Shown in pieces: positions 1 to 8,921 of a stretch of 64,000 nt of DNA. The stretch comes from Dietzia aurantiaca (GTDB taxonomy: Bacteria; Actinomycetota; Actinomycetes; Mycobacteriales; Mycobacteriaceae). Within the stretch, counting starts at the first letter, position 1. The number at the start of each line of letters is the position of its first letter. Both the position numbers and the translations under genes were made by a program. The DNA is taken from positions 399,497 to 463,496 of the forward strand of contig NZ_JAIFXZ010000002.1 in assembly GCF_021033825.1 (NCBI RefSeq), written 5' to 3'. Below the pieces are notes generated by a model, which was not told the DNA's origin, searched no databases, and saw nothing but the letters and a program-made list of their open reading frames with translations.

Positions 1-453
1 GCGGAGGGGGCCGGCTTGGAGTCGCAGTCGGCCAACGCTCTGGACGAGGTCGAGCCGGCGCTCCTGGACGACACCCGTGTGCGGGTGCTCAACGCCAACG
101 GGCAGAGCGGTCAGGCGGGCGCCGTCGCCGCTCAGCTCGCGGAGAGCGGTTTCCAACCCACGGGCACCGACGCGACCGGCAACGACCCGATTTACGGCCA
201 GGCGCTCGAGTGCCACGGGCAGATCCGCTACGGCGAGGCGGGCGAGGCCAATGCCCGTTCGCTCTCCCTGACGGCGCCGTGCATGCAGCTGGTCACCGAC
301 GGCCGGGACGACGCGTCCGTGGATCTCGTGCTGGGCACCACCTTCTCGAGACTGTCCGATTCGGTGTCCTCGGTGGGGGCGCTCGACGAGCTGAAGGTGG
401 GGCGCCAGCCGATCTCCACCGAGCTCGCGGCCGCCCGTTCCGTCAGCTGCTGA
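1..453 (+). CDS. cei: Cei-like envelope protein with LytR_C domain (3' part only)
   Basis: The reading frame is open to the window edge, so the N terminus (expected cytoplasmic tail and single membrane helix) is missing and only about 150 C-terminal residues are visible. They have the alpha/beta pattern of a LytR_C domain: an RVRVLNANGQ strand near the start, a GFQPTG turn, and two cysteines (ALECHG and TAPCMQ) that could form a disulfide outside the cytoplasm. In mycobacteria the Cei protein lies beside suhB, ppgK and sigA and supports cell-envelope integrity; the next three genes here are the same set. Family call is good; the Cei assignment relies on neighbourhood. Confidence 0.75.
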   Translation, partial: AEGAGLESQSANALDEVEPALLDDTRVRVLNANGQSGQAGAVAAQLAESGFQPTGTDATGNDPIYGQALECHGQIRYGEAGEANARSLSLTAPCMQLVTDGRDDASVDLVLGTTFSRLSDSVSSVGALDELKVGRQPISTELAAARSVSC

Positions 454-503
454 CAATTCCGGGGCCTGAAGCCGCCGGTTGGTCTCCGGCTGGCCCGACG
501 CCC

Positions 504-1358
504 CTAGAGGACCCCGCAATCCCGTAGCGCCTGCCGGAACGCCTCCGAGACGCCGGGGCCTGCGGCGACGGTGGGCACGGCGTCGTCGTTGGAGGTCGAG
601 ACGATCGCTCCCGACTCCGCCGCGATGAGGCCCCCTGCCGCATAGTCCCAGGGCTTGAGGCAGCGCTCGTAGTAGGCGTCGAGACGGCCGGTGGCGAGCA
701 TGCACAGGTCGAGCGCCGCGGATCCGCAGCGTCGGATGTCGCGGACCACGGGAAGGAGTGCCGCGACCGCTCTGCCCTGCTCGGCCCGCAGTGTCGCGTC
801 GTAGGAGAACCCGGTGCCGACCAGGGCGAGGGACAGGTCGTCGCAGCCGGATACACCGAGGGTGGTCACCTGACCGTCTGCTGCCCGTAGGGTGGCCCCG
901 CGGTCGAGCGCGGCCGTCCAGGTCTCCCGGGTGACGATGTTGTGAACGGCGCCGACGACGACGACACCGTCGAGTTCAGCCGCGACCGATACCGCGGTGA
1001 ACGGGATGCCGTAGAGCAGGTTCACCGTCCCGTCCACCGGGTCGACCACCCACCGCACCCGGCTGGCCGCACCGGAGCCGGGGGCCTCGCCGGTCTCCTC
1101 ACCCAACACCGCGTCGCCGGGCCGGTACGCGGTGATCTCCCCGCGTAGATGACTCTCCACCGACGTGTCGATTACCGTGACCGGGTCCGTCGCCGAGCTC
1201 TTGGACCGCGCACCCAGCCCCTGTCCCTCGAATTCGGCGAGCATCCGCCGCGCCACCTCGCCCCCGGAGGTAGCCAGCCGGTCGGCGAGCTCCCGCAACT
1301 CGTCGATGACCCCGGGACGGCTGTCGTCCGACCTCGCCGATGCCGTGTCTCCAGTCAT
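504..1358 (-). CDS. suhB: Inositol monophosphatase family protein (SuhB-like)
   Basis: A 284-residue Mg-dependent phosphatase of the IMPase/FIG superfamily. The metal-binding motifs are all present and in order: DPVTVID near residue 57, LGEETGE near 86, WVVDPVDGTVN near 103 and CLKPWDYAAG near 235. The substrate is probably a sugar- or inositol-phosphate, relevant to phosphatidylinositol and inositol-based cofactors in these bacteria. The ATG at 1358 was chosen because the frame upstream is serine/proline-rich without family similarity and runs into the divergent ppgK leader. It is transcribed away from ppgK; the two starts are about 160 nt apart. Confidence 0.85.
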   Translation of the reverse strand: MTGDTASARSDDSRPGVIDELRELADRLATSGGEVARRMLAEFEGQGLGARSKSSATDPVTVIDTSVESHLRGEITAYRPGDAVLGEETGEAPGSGAASRVRWVVDPVDGTVNLLYGIPFTAVSVAAELDGVVVVGAVHNIVTRETWTAALDRGATLRAADGQVTTLGVSGCDDLSLALVGTGFSYDATLRAEQGRAVAALLPVVRDIRRCGSAALDLCMLATGRLDAYYERCLKPWDYAAGGLIAAESGAIVSTSNDDAVPTVAAGPGVSEAFRQALRDCGVL

Positions 1359-1518
1359 GCGATCCTCATCCTCGTCGTCGTTGTCGTCGTCCAATCGGCC
1401 CGCTCTGACCGGCGCCGCGGATAGCCTGTCGGGCGGGCGACCACCGCCCATCGTGCCCCGTCCCGCGGGGCCGGATCCATCCCCGCCGTGTATCGCGGCC
1501 CGTACCCGGGAGCTCTCC

Positions 1519-2364
1519 TTGGCCGACACGACCTCTGACTCCTCCGACACCGCCCCCGTCGGCCTGGGGGTGGACGTGGGCGGCACCGGCATCAAGGTCG
1601 GGCGGGTGAACCTGGCCGACGGCGAGCTGATCGGCGACCGTCTGCTCAGGCCGACCCCGCAGCCCGCCACCCCCGACGCGATCGCCGCGACGATCCGGGA
1701 GATGGTCGACGAGTTCAACTGGGACGGGCCGGTGGGGGTGGCCGTACCGACCGTCATCCACGAGGGGATCGCGCGGATCGCGCCCAACATCGACGAGTCG
1801 TGGATCGGTTGCGACGTGGTGGACCTGTTCGACCGCCATCTACCCGGGCGCACGGTCGTGATGCTCAACGACGCCGATGCCGCCGGGCTGACCGAGGTGC
1901 ACTACGGCGCGGGCGAGGGCGTCGACGGGCTCGTGATCCTTCTCACGATCGGGACCGGGATCGGCTCCGCGCTGCTCATGAACGGACGGCTCATCCCCAA
2001 CAGCGAGTTCGGCCATCTGATGATCGAGGACATCGCCGGCCGGGGCTTCGATGAGGCCGAACACCTCGCGTCGGGCGCCGTCCGGGCGCGCGAGGAGATG
2101 TCCTTCGCCGAATGGGCCCCGCACCTGTCCAACGTGCTTCGCGCGATCGAGGACCTGCTGTGGCCTCGTGCGTTCGTGCTGGGGGGCGGGGTCAGCGAGG
2201 CCGCCGACGAGTGGTTCCCGCTCCTGGAGAACCGCACCCCCGTTCGCGCGGCCGTGCGTCTCAACGACGCCGGGATCATCGGTGCGGCCCTCTATGCCGC
2301 GGCGCACTCCGGCGCCATCGACCTCGGAGAGGCGCTCTCCGTCACCGAGGACCGACCCGGTTAA
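1519..2364 (+). CDS. ppgK: Polyphosphate glucokinase (ROK family)
   Basis: A 281-residue enzyme that phosphorylates glucose using inorganic polyphosphate (and usually ATP), feeding glycolysis without a PTS. Visible motifs are the phosphate-binding [12 protein letters not shown] near the N terminus, the catalytic LNDADAAG, the adenosine/phosphate loop [10 protein letters not shown], and FGHLMIED, where ROK kinases place a sugar-contacting segment. The TTG at 1519 is preferred because GGGAG lies 6-7 nt upstream and homology begins right after it; the frame continues upstream but encodes a serine-rich shadow of the suhB 5' end. It is followed by sigA, as in mycobacteria. Confidence 0.92.
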   Translation: MADTTSDSSDTAPVGLGVDVGGTGIKVGRVNLADGELIGDRLLRPTPQPATPDAIAATIREMVDEFNWDGPVGVAVPTVIHEGIARIAPNIDESWIGCDVVDLFDRHLPGRTVVMLNDADAAGLTEVHYGAGEGVDGLVILLTIGTGIGSALLMNGRLIPNSEFGHLMIEDIAGRGFDEAEHLASGAVRAREEMSFAEWAPHLSNVLRAIEDLLWPRAFVLGGGVSEAADEWFPLLENRTPVRAAVRLNDAGIIGAALYAAAHSGAIDLGEALSVTEDRPG

Positions 2365-2374
2365 CCCCGCCGGA

Positions 2375-2405
2375 TGCGACCCTCGCGCCGGTTCCTCGTT
2401 ACAAT
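2375..2405 (+). promoter_or_regulatory. Possible sigA promoter (-10-like TACAAT)
   Basis: TACAAT at 2400-2405 is a good housekeeping -10. The only -35-like bases (TGCGAC, 2375-2380) give a long 19-nt spacer, so the -35 is weak. The predicted transcript would carry a 5' leader of about 120 nt before the sigA GTG. Confidence 0.3.
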
Positions 2406-2534
2406 GGCGCAGGCCGGACTCATGTACCGGCCGGGGACGGGCCCGGTACCGCAAGGCGGACGGCTCGAGTGTCTGCAGAGCACGCGGCACCGATCCCCGA
2501 TTCCTATCTAGCAACCGGTTGTGAAGGGGCGTTT

Positions 2535-3911
2535 GTGGCAGCCACGAAGACCACCAGTTCGGATCCCGCAGAGAGCGGCGATCCGTCAGGCACCGAGGTC
2601 ACGGGCGCAGCCCCCGCCAAGAAGACCCCCGCCAAGAAGGCGCCCGCGAAGAAGGCCGCGGCCAGGAAGACCCCCGCCAAGAAGACCGCGGCCAAGAAGA
2701 CGGCTGCGAAGAAGACCGCCGCCAAGAAAACGGCGGCCAAGAAGACCACCTCCCCGGCGTCGTCCGAGGTCGACGAGGATCAGGTCGACGAGTCGGCGGA
2801 GAACCTCGAGGCCGAGCCCGACACCTCCGAGCTGGAGGACGTCGAGGTCGAGGATGTCGAGGACGACGAAGAGGCCGACGAAGAAACCAAAGAGGAGCCC
2901 TCCGCCAAGGACAAGGCCTCTGGTGACTTCGTCTGGGACGAGGACGAGTCCGAGGCTCTGCGGCAGGCCCGCAAGGACGCCGAGCTCACCGCGTCCGCGG
3001 ACTCCGTGCGCGCATACCTCAAGCAGATCGGCAAGGTCGCCCTCCTCAACGCCGAGGAGGAGGTGGAGCTCGCCAAGCGCATCGAGGCGGGCCTATACTC
3101 CACGTGGTGGATGACGCAGGTTGCCGAGCGCGGCGAGAAGCTCACCACCGCTCAGCGGCGCGACTACAAGTGGATCGAGCGGGACGGCGTCCGCGCGAAG
3201 AACCATCTGCTCGAGGCCAACCTCCGGCTGGTCGTCTCCCTGGCCAAGCGCTACACCGGTCGCGGCATGGCGTTCCTGGACCTCATCCAGGAGGGCAACC
3301 TCGGTCTGATCCGCGCGGTCGAGAAGTTCGACTACACCAAGGGTTACAAGTTCTCCACGTACGCCACCTGGTGGATCCGCCAGGCCATCACGCGCGCCAT
3401 GGCCGACCAGGCCCGCACGATCCGTATCCCGGTGCACATGGTCGAGGTCATCAACAAGCTCGGTCGCATCCAGCGTGAGCTGCTCCAGGATTTGGGCCGC
3501 GAGCCCACCCCGGAGGAGCTCGCCAAGGAGATGGACATCACCCCGGAGAAGGTACTGGAGATCCAGCAGTACGCCCGGGAGCCTATCTCGCTCGACCAGA
3601 CCATCGGTGACGAGGGCGACTCGCAGCTCGGCGACTTCATCGAGGACTCCGAGGCCGTCGTCGCGGTGGACGCGGTGAGCTTCACGCTTCTGCAGGACCA
3701 GCTTCGGTCCGTGCTTGACACGCTCTCCGAGCGTGAGGCTGGCGTGGTCCGGCTTCGCTTCGGTCTCACCGACGGCCTGCCCCGTACCCTCGACGAGATC
3801 GGCCAGGTCTACGGCGTGACCCGCGAGCGGATCCGCCAGATCGAGTCGAAGACCATGTCGAAGCTGCGGCACCCGTCGCGCTCGCAGGTCCTGCGCGACT
3901 ACCTGGACTGA
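2535..3911 (+). CDS. sigA: Principal RNA polymerase sigma factor SigA
   Basis: A 458-residue primary sigma-70. The N-terminal third is a lysine/alanine repeat tract followed by an acidic stretch (Glu/Asp-rich, about residues 75-130). Then come [24 protein letters not shown] and region 1.2 ([15 protein letters not shown]), region 2 with [14 protein letters not shown] and the [14 protein letters not shown] -10 recognition helix, region 3, and region 4 with [23 protein letters not shown]. The GTG at 2535 has GAAGGGG 6 nt upstream and gives the usual VAATK N terminus; the frame is open further upstream but that part is not sigma-like. It directs housekeeping transcription as part of RNA polymerase. 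Confidence 0.97.
   Translation: MAATKTTSSDPAESGDPSGTEVTGAAPAKKTPAKKAPAKKAAARKTPAKKTAAKKTAAKKTAAKKTAAKKTTSPASSEVDEDQVDESAENLEAEPDTSELEDVEVEDVEDDEEADEETKEEPSAKDKASGDFVWDEDESEALRQARKDAELTASADSVRAYLKQIGKVALLNAEEEVELAKRIEAGLYSTWWMTQVAERGEKLTTAQRRDYKWIERDGVRAKNHLLEANLRLVVSLAKRYTGRGMAFLDLIQEGNLGLIRAVEKFDYTKGYKFSTYATWWIRQAITRAMADQARTIRIPVHMVEVINKLGRIQRELLQDLGREPTPEELAKEMDITPEKVLEIQQYAREPISLDQTIGDEGDSQLGDFIEDSEAVVAVDAVSFTLLQDQLRSVLDTLSEREAGVVRLRFGLTDGLPRTLDEIGQVYGVTRERIRQIESKTMSKLRHPSRSQVLRDYLD
2612..2747 (+). repeat. Tandem (P/A)AKK-encoding repeat inside sigA
   Basis: About 45 codons encode eight AKK units and one ARK, grading from PAKK to a run of AAKKT. The DNA repeats are near-identical 12-mers (GCC AAG AAG ACx). 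The tract resembles the basic tails of histone-like proteins and precedes an acidic tract. Copy number in such arrays can change by slippage. Confidence 0.8.
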
Positions 3912-3922
3912 CCCGCCCCGGA

Positions 3923-3997
3923 GAAATCCGCTGCTCCCCCGCGCGATCCGCTACCCGCCAGGCAGGTAGCGGATCGGGCAACCGAGTAGCGGATTTC
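3923..3997. terminator. Nested double inverted repeat between convergent sigA and helicase genes
   Basis: An inner 12-bp perfect stem (3944-3955 pairing with 3965-3976, core GATCCGCTACC) sits inside an outer 10-bp perfect repeat (GAAATCCGCT at 3923-3932 with AGCGGATTTC at 3988-3997). The element lies 12 nt after the sigA stop and 28 nt after the convergent helicase stop. A bidirectional terminator is the likely role, although neither strand has a strong U-tract. Confidence 0.65.
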
Positions 3998-4025
3998 GTA
4001 GATTTGGTGGAGCCGGTCGGCGGAT

Positions 4026-5864
4026 CTACCAGCTGCGCAGGGTCGAGATCCTCTCGCGGATCTGCTCGGTCGAGGCCATCGGCACAGGCGGACCGCCGCA
4101 GGCGTTGCGCAGCTGGGAGTGGATCGCCCCGTGGGATTTGCCCAGGCGGCCCGAGTACACGGAGACCAGGGTGTTGAGCTGGCGCCGCAGATCCTTGAGC
4201 TCGGCGGCCGAGGCGACCCGCTCGGCGGCGGCGCCGGCGTGGGCGCCGGGGCCCGCGGCGTTGCCCGGCAGAGTCGCTCCCGACACGGCGGGGTCGGCGC
4301 CCACCACGGACACCGCCCCGGGCCCGGAGGCCTGCGCGGAGGAACGATCCCTCATCTGCTCCTTCTCCCGCTGCCGCAGGAGGGCCTTCACGTCGTCCGC
4401 TCCCAGCAGTCCGGGGAGCCCGATGTAGTCGGCCTCCTCCTCGCTCCCGGCGAATGTCGCGGTGCCGTACGAAGACCCCTCGTACACGATCTGGTCGAGC
4501 TCGGCGTCCGCGCCCAGGGAGATGTAGCCGCGGTCCTCTTCGTCCTCGGTGTTCTCGTCCTGCTGTTGGTTCGCCTGGGCGAGCAGCTGGTCCTCCAGCC
4601 CCTCCTCCCGATGCGGCTTACCCAGCACGTGATCGCGCTGGGCCTCCATCTCCGAGGCGAGCTTCAGCAACACGGGCACCGACGGCAGGAACACCGACGC
4701 GGTCTCCCCCGGGCGCCGTGAACGCACGAACCGCCCGATGGCCTGGGCGAAGTACAGCGGGGTGGAGGCGCTGGTGGCATAGACGCCCACACTGAGTCGG
4801 GGCACGTCGACGCCCTCCGAGACCATGCGGACGGCGACCATCCACTCGTCGGTCGAATCGGAGAAGGCGCCGATCCGGCTCGACGCCGTGGGGTCGTCGG
4901 ACAGGACCACGGTCGGCGGCTTGCCGGTGATCTCGGTCAGCAACGCCGCATACTCCCGCGCGCGTTCCTGATCGGTGGCGATCACCAGGCCGCCGGCGTC
5001 CGGGACGCCGCCCGCGCGGATCTGGCGCAGCCGGGTGTGGGCCGCCTGCAGAACCGCCGGCATCCAGTCGCCGTGCGGGTCGAGCGCGACTCGCCAGGCC
5101 CGGGACATCTGGTCCGCGCTGAGCGGCTCGCCGAGGCGGGCCGAGAACTCCTCGCCTGCGTTGGAGCGCCAGCGCGCTTCACCGGAGTAGGCCAGGAAGA
5201 CGACGGGACGGACGACGCCGTCGGCCAGCGCGTCGGCGTAGCCGTAGGCGTGGTCGGCCTTCGAACGCTGATGGCCCTGACCGTCGGGCTCGTAGGTGAC
5301 GAACGGGATCGGACTGTCGTCCGAGCGGAACGGTGTCCCCGTCAGCGAGAGGCGGCGCTCGGCGTCCTCGAACGCCTCGCGGATACCGTCGCCCCAGCTC
5401 TTCGCGTCACCGCCGTGGTGGATCTCGTCGAGGATCACCAGTGTGCGGCGTGCCGTGGTGCGCCCGCGATGCTTGAACGGGTGCGCTGCGACCTGCGCGT
5501 AGGTCACCACCACACCGTGGAACTCGGGAGCGAGTGCCCCCGAGGAGTTGCTGTACTCGGGGTCCAACGCGATCCCGGCACGGGCCGCGGAGGCCGCCCA
5601 CTGGTACTTCAGGTGCTCGGTCGGCGCGACGACCGTGATCGTGTCGACGGTCCGGTCCGCCAGCAACTCGTTGGCGACCCGGAGGCCGAACGTCGTCTTG
5701 CCGGCACCCGGCGTGGCCACGGCGAGGAAGTCCTTGGGCCGGGCCATGAGGTACTTGCGCAGGGCTGTGCGCTGCCAGGCGCGCAGCGACGGCCCGCCGG
5801 CCGGCGGGGTGATGAGTTCTGCGGTCAGTTCCTCGGTGCCCGGGACCGCTCCGGGATCACTCAC
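4026..5864 (-). CDS. SF2 DEAD/DEAH-type helicase
   Basis: A 612-residue superfamily 2 helicase-like ATPase. Motifs: Walker A ATPGAGKTT near residue 50, DEIHHGG (motif II) near 146, SLTGTPFR (motif III) near 174, EGVDVPRLSVGV and QAIGRFVRSRR (motifs V/VI) near 350-385. An acidic/glutamine-rich linker and a C-terminal region of unknown function follow. The substrate (DNA or RNA) cannot be told from sequence; the arrangement recalls XPB/type III restriction-like translocases. The GTG start overlaps the stop of the upstream DUF3039 gene by 8 nt, so the two are probably translationally coupled. The linkage to sigA is shared with corynebacteria. Confidence 0.85.
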   Translation of the reverse strand: MSDPGAVPGTEELTAELITPPAGGPSLRAWQRTALRKYLMARPKDFLAVATPGAGKTTFGLRVANELLADRTVDTITVVAPTEHLKYQWAASAARAGIALDPEYSNSSGALAPEFHGVVVTYAQVAAHPFKHRGRTTARRTLVILDEIHHGGDAKSWGDGIREAFEDAERRLSLTGTPFRSDDSPIPFVTYEPDGQGHQRSKADHAYGYADALADGVVRPVVFLAYSGEARWRSNAGEEFSARLGEPLSADQMSRAWRVALDPHGDWMPAVLQAAHTRLRQIRAGGVPDAGGLVIATDQERAREYAALLTEITGKPPTVVLSDDPTASSRIGAFSDSTDEWMVAVRMVSEGVDVPRLSVGVYATSASTPLYFAQAIGRFVRSRRPGETASVFLPSVPVLLKLASEMEAQRDHVLGKPHREEGLEDQLLAQANQQQDENTEDEEDRGYISLGADAELDQIVYEGSSYGTATFAGSEEEADYIGLPGLLGADDVKALLRQREKEQMRDRSSAQASGPGAVSVVGADPAVSGATLPGNAAGPGAHAGAAAERVASAAELKDLRRQLNTLVSVYSGRLGKSHGAIHSQLRNACGGPPVPMASTEQIRERISTLRSW

Positions 5865-6102
5865 CAGGCTTCAGGGTCTCGTAGACGCGCTTGCACTCCG
5901 GGCAAACCGGAGAACCGGGCTTGGCCGAGCGGGTGACCGGGAAGACCTCACCGCACAGGGCGATCACATAGGTCCCCATGACCGCGCTCTCGGCGATCTT
6001 GCTCTTGTCCACGTAGTGGAAGAACTTCGGGGCGTCGTCCTCCGTCTCCTCGGTCGTAGTGACCTCAGGACGCTCGAGTGTCTTGGTCCGGGTGGTGCTC
6101 AC
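5857..6102 (-). CDS. DUF3039 small protein
   Basis: An 81-residue protein typical of actinobacteria. It has a disordered acidic N terminus (TTTEETEDD), then a conserved core FFHYVDKSKIAESAVMGTYVIALCGEVFPV and a C-terminal CPECKRVYETL. The CxxC with the upstream cysteine could bind zinc, but no function is known to me. The GTG at 6102 matches the usual STxxxxxERP start, although the G-rich sequence just before it leaves little room for a normal ribosome-binding site. It is in an operon with the helicase downstream and divergent from the DUF3099 gene. Confidence 0.8.
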   Translation of the reverse strand: MSTTRTKTLERPEVTTTEETEDDAPKFFHYVDKSKIAESAVMGTYVIALCGEVFPVTRSAKPGSPVCPECKRVYETLKPGE

Positions 6103-6174
6103 CCCCTCATGATGCCGCACCCGGCCGTCACCGCGCCAACGCTCCAGCGCGCACCCGGGAGTACCTTGGGGTCC

Positions 6175-6669
6175 ATGGCACCCGACTTCCGACGAAAGCG
6201 GTCCGGGGATCGGGACGACACCTCGAGCCCCGTCCTCATCACCGGGGCGCGACAGTCGTACCAGGACGAACTCGCGGCCCGGAAGAAGCGGTATTTCCTG
6301 TTGATGAGTGTCCGGATCCCGGCACTGTTGCTCGCTGCGGGTGCGCTCGCGCTCTGGAACAACCCGTGGATCGCGCTGGCGATCGTGGCGGGATCGATCC
6401 CGATCCCGTGGATCGCCGTGATCGGCGCCAACGATCGCCCGCCGCTCCCCAAGCAGCAGGCACGCACCTATAACGCGGGGCACCTGTCCGCGCCGCGGAC
6501 GGTGGCCCTGCCGTCCGGGTTGACGGGCAAGACCACCGATGCGCACACCGACCCCCACGGCGAAGGCGAGGCCGACACCGATGCCCCCGAGGACATTGAT
6601 GAGGCCGATGCCCCCGATGAGGCCGACGACACCGGTGACACCGACGAGCCCACCAGCGGCGACCACTGA
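6175..6669 (+). CDS. DUF3099 membrane protein
   Basis: A 164-residue protein with a basic N terminus (RRKRSGDRDD), two membrane segments (about residues 40-60, FLLMSVRIPALLLAAGALAL, and 66-88, ALAIVAGSIPIPWIAVIGA), then a soluble tail ending in a run of Asp/Glu/Ala/Pro. The positive-inside pattern puts both ends in the cytoplasm. The central part matches DUF3099 of actinobacteria; its role is unknown. It starts 72 nt from the divergent DUF3039 gene and lies 19 nt upstream of the methyltransferase gene. Confidence 0.75.
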   Translation: MAPDFRRKRSGDRDDTSSPVLITGARQSYQDELAARKKRYFLLMSVRIPALLLAAGALALWNNPWIALAIVAGSIPIPWIAVIGANDRPPLPKQQARTYNAGHLSAPRTVALPSGLTGKTTDAHTDPHGEGEADTDAPEDIDEADAPDEADDTGDTDEPTSGDH

Positions 6670-6688
6670 CGAAAGCGACCCTGAACCC

Positions 6689-8320
6689 GTGACCCGTTCC
6701 ACCGACTCCCTCGCGGTTCTCTCCCCCTTTCTGACCGCGGCGTTCCGCGAGCACGGGTACACCGTTCCGGGACTGGAGCGGGCCCTGGGACAGGAGGCCG
6801 TCTCGGCGCTCGCCCGCTCGGACGCTGCGGTCGTCCGGCGCCACGCCCGGGACTCCGGCGCGGCCGGCGCGCTGGTGCGTCTGTTCGTGTTGGGCGATGC
6901 GCTCCCCCGCGCCGTGGTCACCGAACTGCTTCCGGAGGTCGACCTCGGGGCCGGCGTCGAGGCGGGCCTGTGGTCCCTCGGTGACGACGGCGCGGTGCAG
7001 GCACTCGTCGACCTCCGTCCCGTCGACACCGGCCACGGGACCCGCTGGGTGTTCTCTGACGTCGACGGGTCGATGGTTCGCACCGGGACCCGGCCGGACC
7101 ACGTGCTCGGCGTGGGCCAGGCCACGCTGTCCCTCCTGCGGATCACGCCCACCTCCCCCGCCGGTTCCGTTCTGGATCTGGGCACAGGCTGCGGCATCCA
7201 GTTGGTGCACGCGCTCGAGTCCGGCGAGGCCGGGACCGGCACGGACATCACCCCGCGGTGCCTCGAGTTGGCGGAGGCGACTCTGGCGATCAACGCGATG
7301 GAGGCCGAGCTCGTCCGGGGCCCGTGGTTCGACCCCGTCGCCGGGCGGACTTTCGACCGGATCGTCGCCAACCCGCCGTTCGTGGTGGGCCCGTCCGAAA
7401 TGGGGCACTCGTACCGGGAGTCGGGGCTCGCACTCGACGGCGCCAGTCGGACGGTCGTGTCCGGCGCTCCGGAACATCTCGCCGAGGGCGGGACGGCGAT
7501 CCTGCTGGCGTCCTGGGTCGAGCGGGACGACGTCGACTGGCGTTCGTATGTGGCCGCGTGGGTGCCGGCCGACGGGGTCGATGCCTGGTTCCTCCGCAGG
7601 GACTCGTCCGATCCGGGCCTCTACGCGTGGACATGGTTGACCGACGAGGGGATGGACCCGCGCGACGAGTCCACGTGGAAGGCGGCCGACGCCTGGCTGG
7701 ACCACTTCCGTGACGAGGGCGTGGCGGGCATCGGGTTCGGTTACGTGTATCTGCGACGCATCGACGGCCCGTCGTCGGTGCTGTGTGAGGACCTGACGCA
7801 TCCCTTCGACGCGGGCCTGGGCGACGAGGCGGAGGCTTATTTCGCCCGCACCGCGTGGCTGCGCGAGGCCGCGCACCGTCACGGAGGCGAGGATGTCGCG
7901 CTGGACCGGACCGTCTTCACCGTCTCCCCCGACGTCCATCTGCACGTGTCGGAGTCCTTGGCGCCCACCGGCCCGGACGGCCTGCCGGCGGGTCGCGCCA
8001 CCGTCGTGGTCGAGCGGGTCACCGGCGCGCGGTGGCGACACGAGATCGATCAGTTCACCGCCACGGTGCTGCGGGGCGCGCGGACGGGCGCCCTTCCGTT
8101 GGCGGATCTGGTGATCCTCGCGGGCGCGGCGGCGGGCGCCGACCCGGACGAACTCGCGGCGCCGGTGCGTCGGGTGGTCGTCGACCTGTTCCTGCACGGC
8201 TTCCTCGTACCCGCCGGGGTCCCCGGGGTGTTGCCGCCGGGGGCCGAGGCCGCGGCTCCCGGGGGATCGTCCTCCGCCGACGCGTTGGACAGTGCGCCAT
8301 CGCCGGGGGCCGACGGGTGA
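6689..8320 (+). CDS. SAM-dependent methyltransferase with NPPF motif
   Basis: A 543-residue protein. The N-terminal half is a helical domain without an obvious name; the central Rossmann methyltransferase carries motif I ([11 protein letters not shown], near residue 170) and the NPPF catalytic motif ([10 protein letters not shown], near 230) typical of N6-adenine or N5-glutamine methyltransferases and of rRNA methylases of the RsmC/TrmN type. The C-terminal third is specific to the actinobacterial subfamily. Target unknown; rRNA, tRNA or a protein glutamine are possible. The GTG at 6689 was chosen where similarity begins. It overlaps dtd by 4 nt (GTGA), indicating coupling. Confidence 0.8.
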   Translation: MTRSTDSLAVLSPFLTAAFREHGYTVPGLERALGQEAVSALARSDAAVVRRHARDSGAAGALVRLFVLGDALPRAVVTELLPEVDLGAGVEAGLWSLGDDGAVQALVDLRPVDTGHGTRWVFSDVDGSMVRTGTRPDHVLGVGQATLSLLRITPTSPAGSVLDLGTGCGIQLVHALESGEAGTGTDITPRCLELAEATLAINAMEAELVRGPWFDPVAGRTFDRIVANPPFVVGPSEMGHSYRESGLALDGASRTVVSGAPEHLAEGGTAILLASWVERDDVDWRSYVAAWVPADGVDAWFLRRDSSDPGLYAWTWLTDEGMDPRDESTWKAADAWLDHFRDEGVAGIGFGYVYLRRIDGPSSVLCEDLTHPFDAGLGDEAEAYFARTAWLREAAHRHGGEDVALDRTVFTVSPDVHLHVSESLAPTGPDGLPAGRATVVVERVTGARWRHEIDQFTATVLRGARTGALPLADLVILAGAAAGADPDELAAPVRRVVVDLFLHGFLVPAGVPGVLPPGAEAAAPGGSSSADALDSAPSPGADG

Positions 8321-8754
8321 GGGCCGTGGTCTCGCGGGTCACCGAGGCCTCGGTGACGGTCGACGACGACGTGGTGGGCGCCCTCCCCGGCCCGGGGCTG
8401 TTGGTGCTGTTGGGGGTATCGAACGACGACGACGAGGCGGACATCGACACGATGGTCCGCAAGATCGCGGAGTTGCGGATCCTGCGTGAGGAGAAGAGCG
8501 CGGTCGAGGTCGGCGCCCCGGTCCTGGTGGTCAGCCAGTTCACGCTGATGGGTTCGACGGCCAAGGGGCGGCGCCCGTCCTGGTCCCGGGCCGCACCCGG
8601 TGAGGTGGCCGAGCCGGCTGTGGCGGCCGTGGTGCGCGGTCTTCGTGACCGCGGACTCGAGGTCTCGACCGGGGTCTTCGGCGCGATGATGCAGGTGCGT
8701 TCGGTCAACGACGGCCCGTTCACGCTGCTCATCGAAACCCCGAACCCACGGTGA
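8317..8754 (+). CDS. dtd: D-aminoacyl-tRNA deacylase
   Basis: A 145-residue homodimeric editing enzyme that removes D-amino acids (and glycine from tRNA-Ala) from mischarged tRNA. The start ([16 protein letters not shown]) and the SQFTL motif are typical. The second signature, normally a Gly-cis-Pro-Val-Thr segment (NxGPVT), reads NDGPFT here, a Val-to-Phe change next to the active site. The GTG start lies within the stop of the methyltransferase gene. Confidence 0.93.
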   Translation: MRAVVSRVTEASVTVDDDVVGALPGPGLLVLLGVSNDDDEADIDTMVRKIAELRILREEKSAVEVGAPVLVVSQFTLMGSTAKGRRPSWSRAAPGEVAEPAVAAVVRGLRDRGLEVSTGVFGAMMQVRSVNDGPFTLLIETPNPR

Positions 8755-8799
8755 CGGGTATTTCATTCCGCCACATGTCGTGACCGAGATCATCCGCCC

Positions 8800-8826
8800 G
8801 GGAACATTCCCGGCACCCCTGCCGTT
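8800..8826 (+). promoter_or_regulatory. SigE/SigH-type ECF promoter of sigB
   Basis: GGGAACA begins at 8800, followed at the right distance by CCGTTG; GGAAC (8801-8805) to GTT (8824-8826) is separated by 18 nt. This fits the GGAAC-N18-GTT stress-sigma consensus. In mycobacteria sigB is transcribed from such a promoter by SigE/SigH. The start codon lies about 95 nt downstream. Confidence 0.6.
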
Positions 8827-8921
8827 GTAGGTGTACGTGACCGGAATACGGACACGATCCTGATCCGTCCACCAGCGACCGACCGCCGGCCCATCCCCCG
8901 GGCAAGGCAGGAGGAGGAGAC

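Noticed and set aside
2112..2534. Upstream in-frame extension of sigA
   Set aside because: It overlaps the 3' end of ppgK in another frame and has no sigma similarity; GTG 2535 has a good ribosome-binding site and the family N terminus.
6239..8197. A 652-codon minus-strand frame opposite the methyltransferase
   Set aside because: No domain and typical antisense composition; the plus-strand frame has clear methyltransferase motifs.
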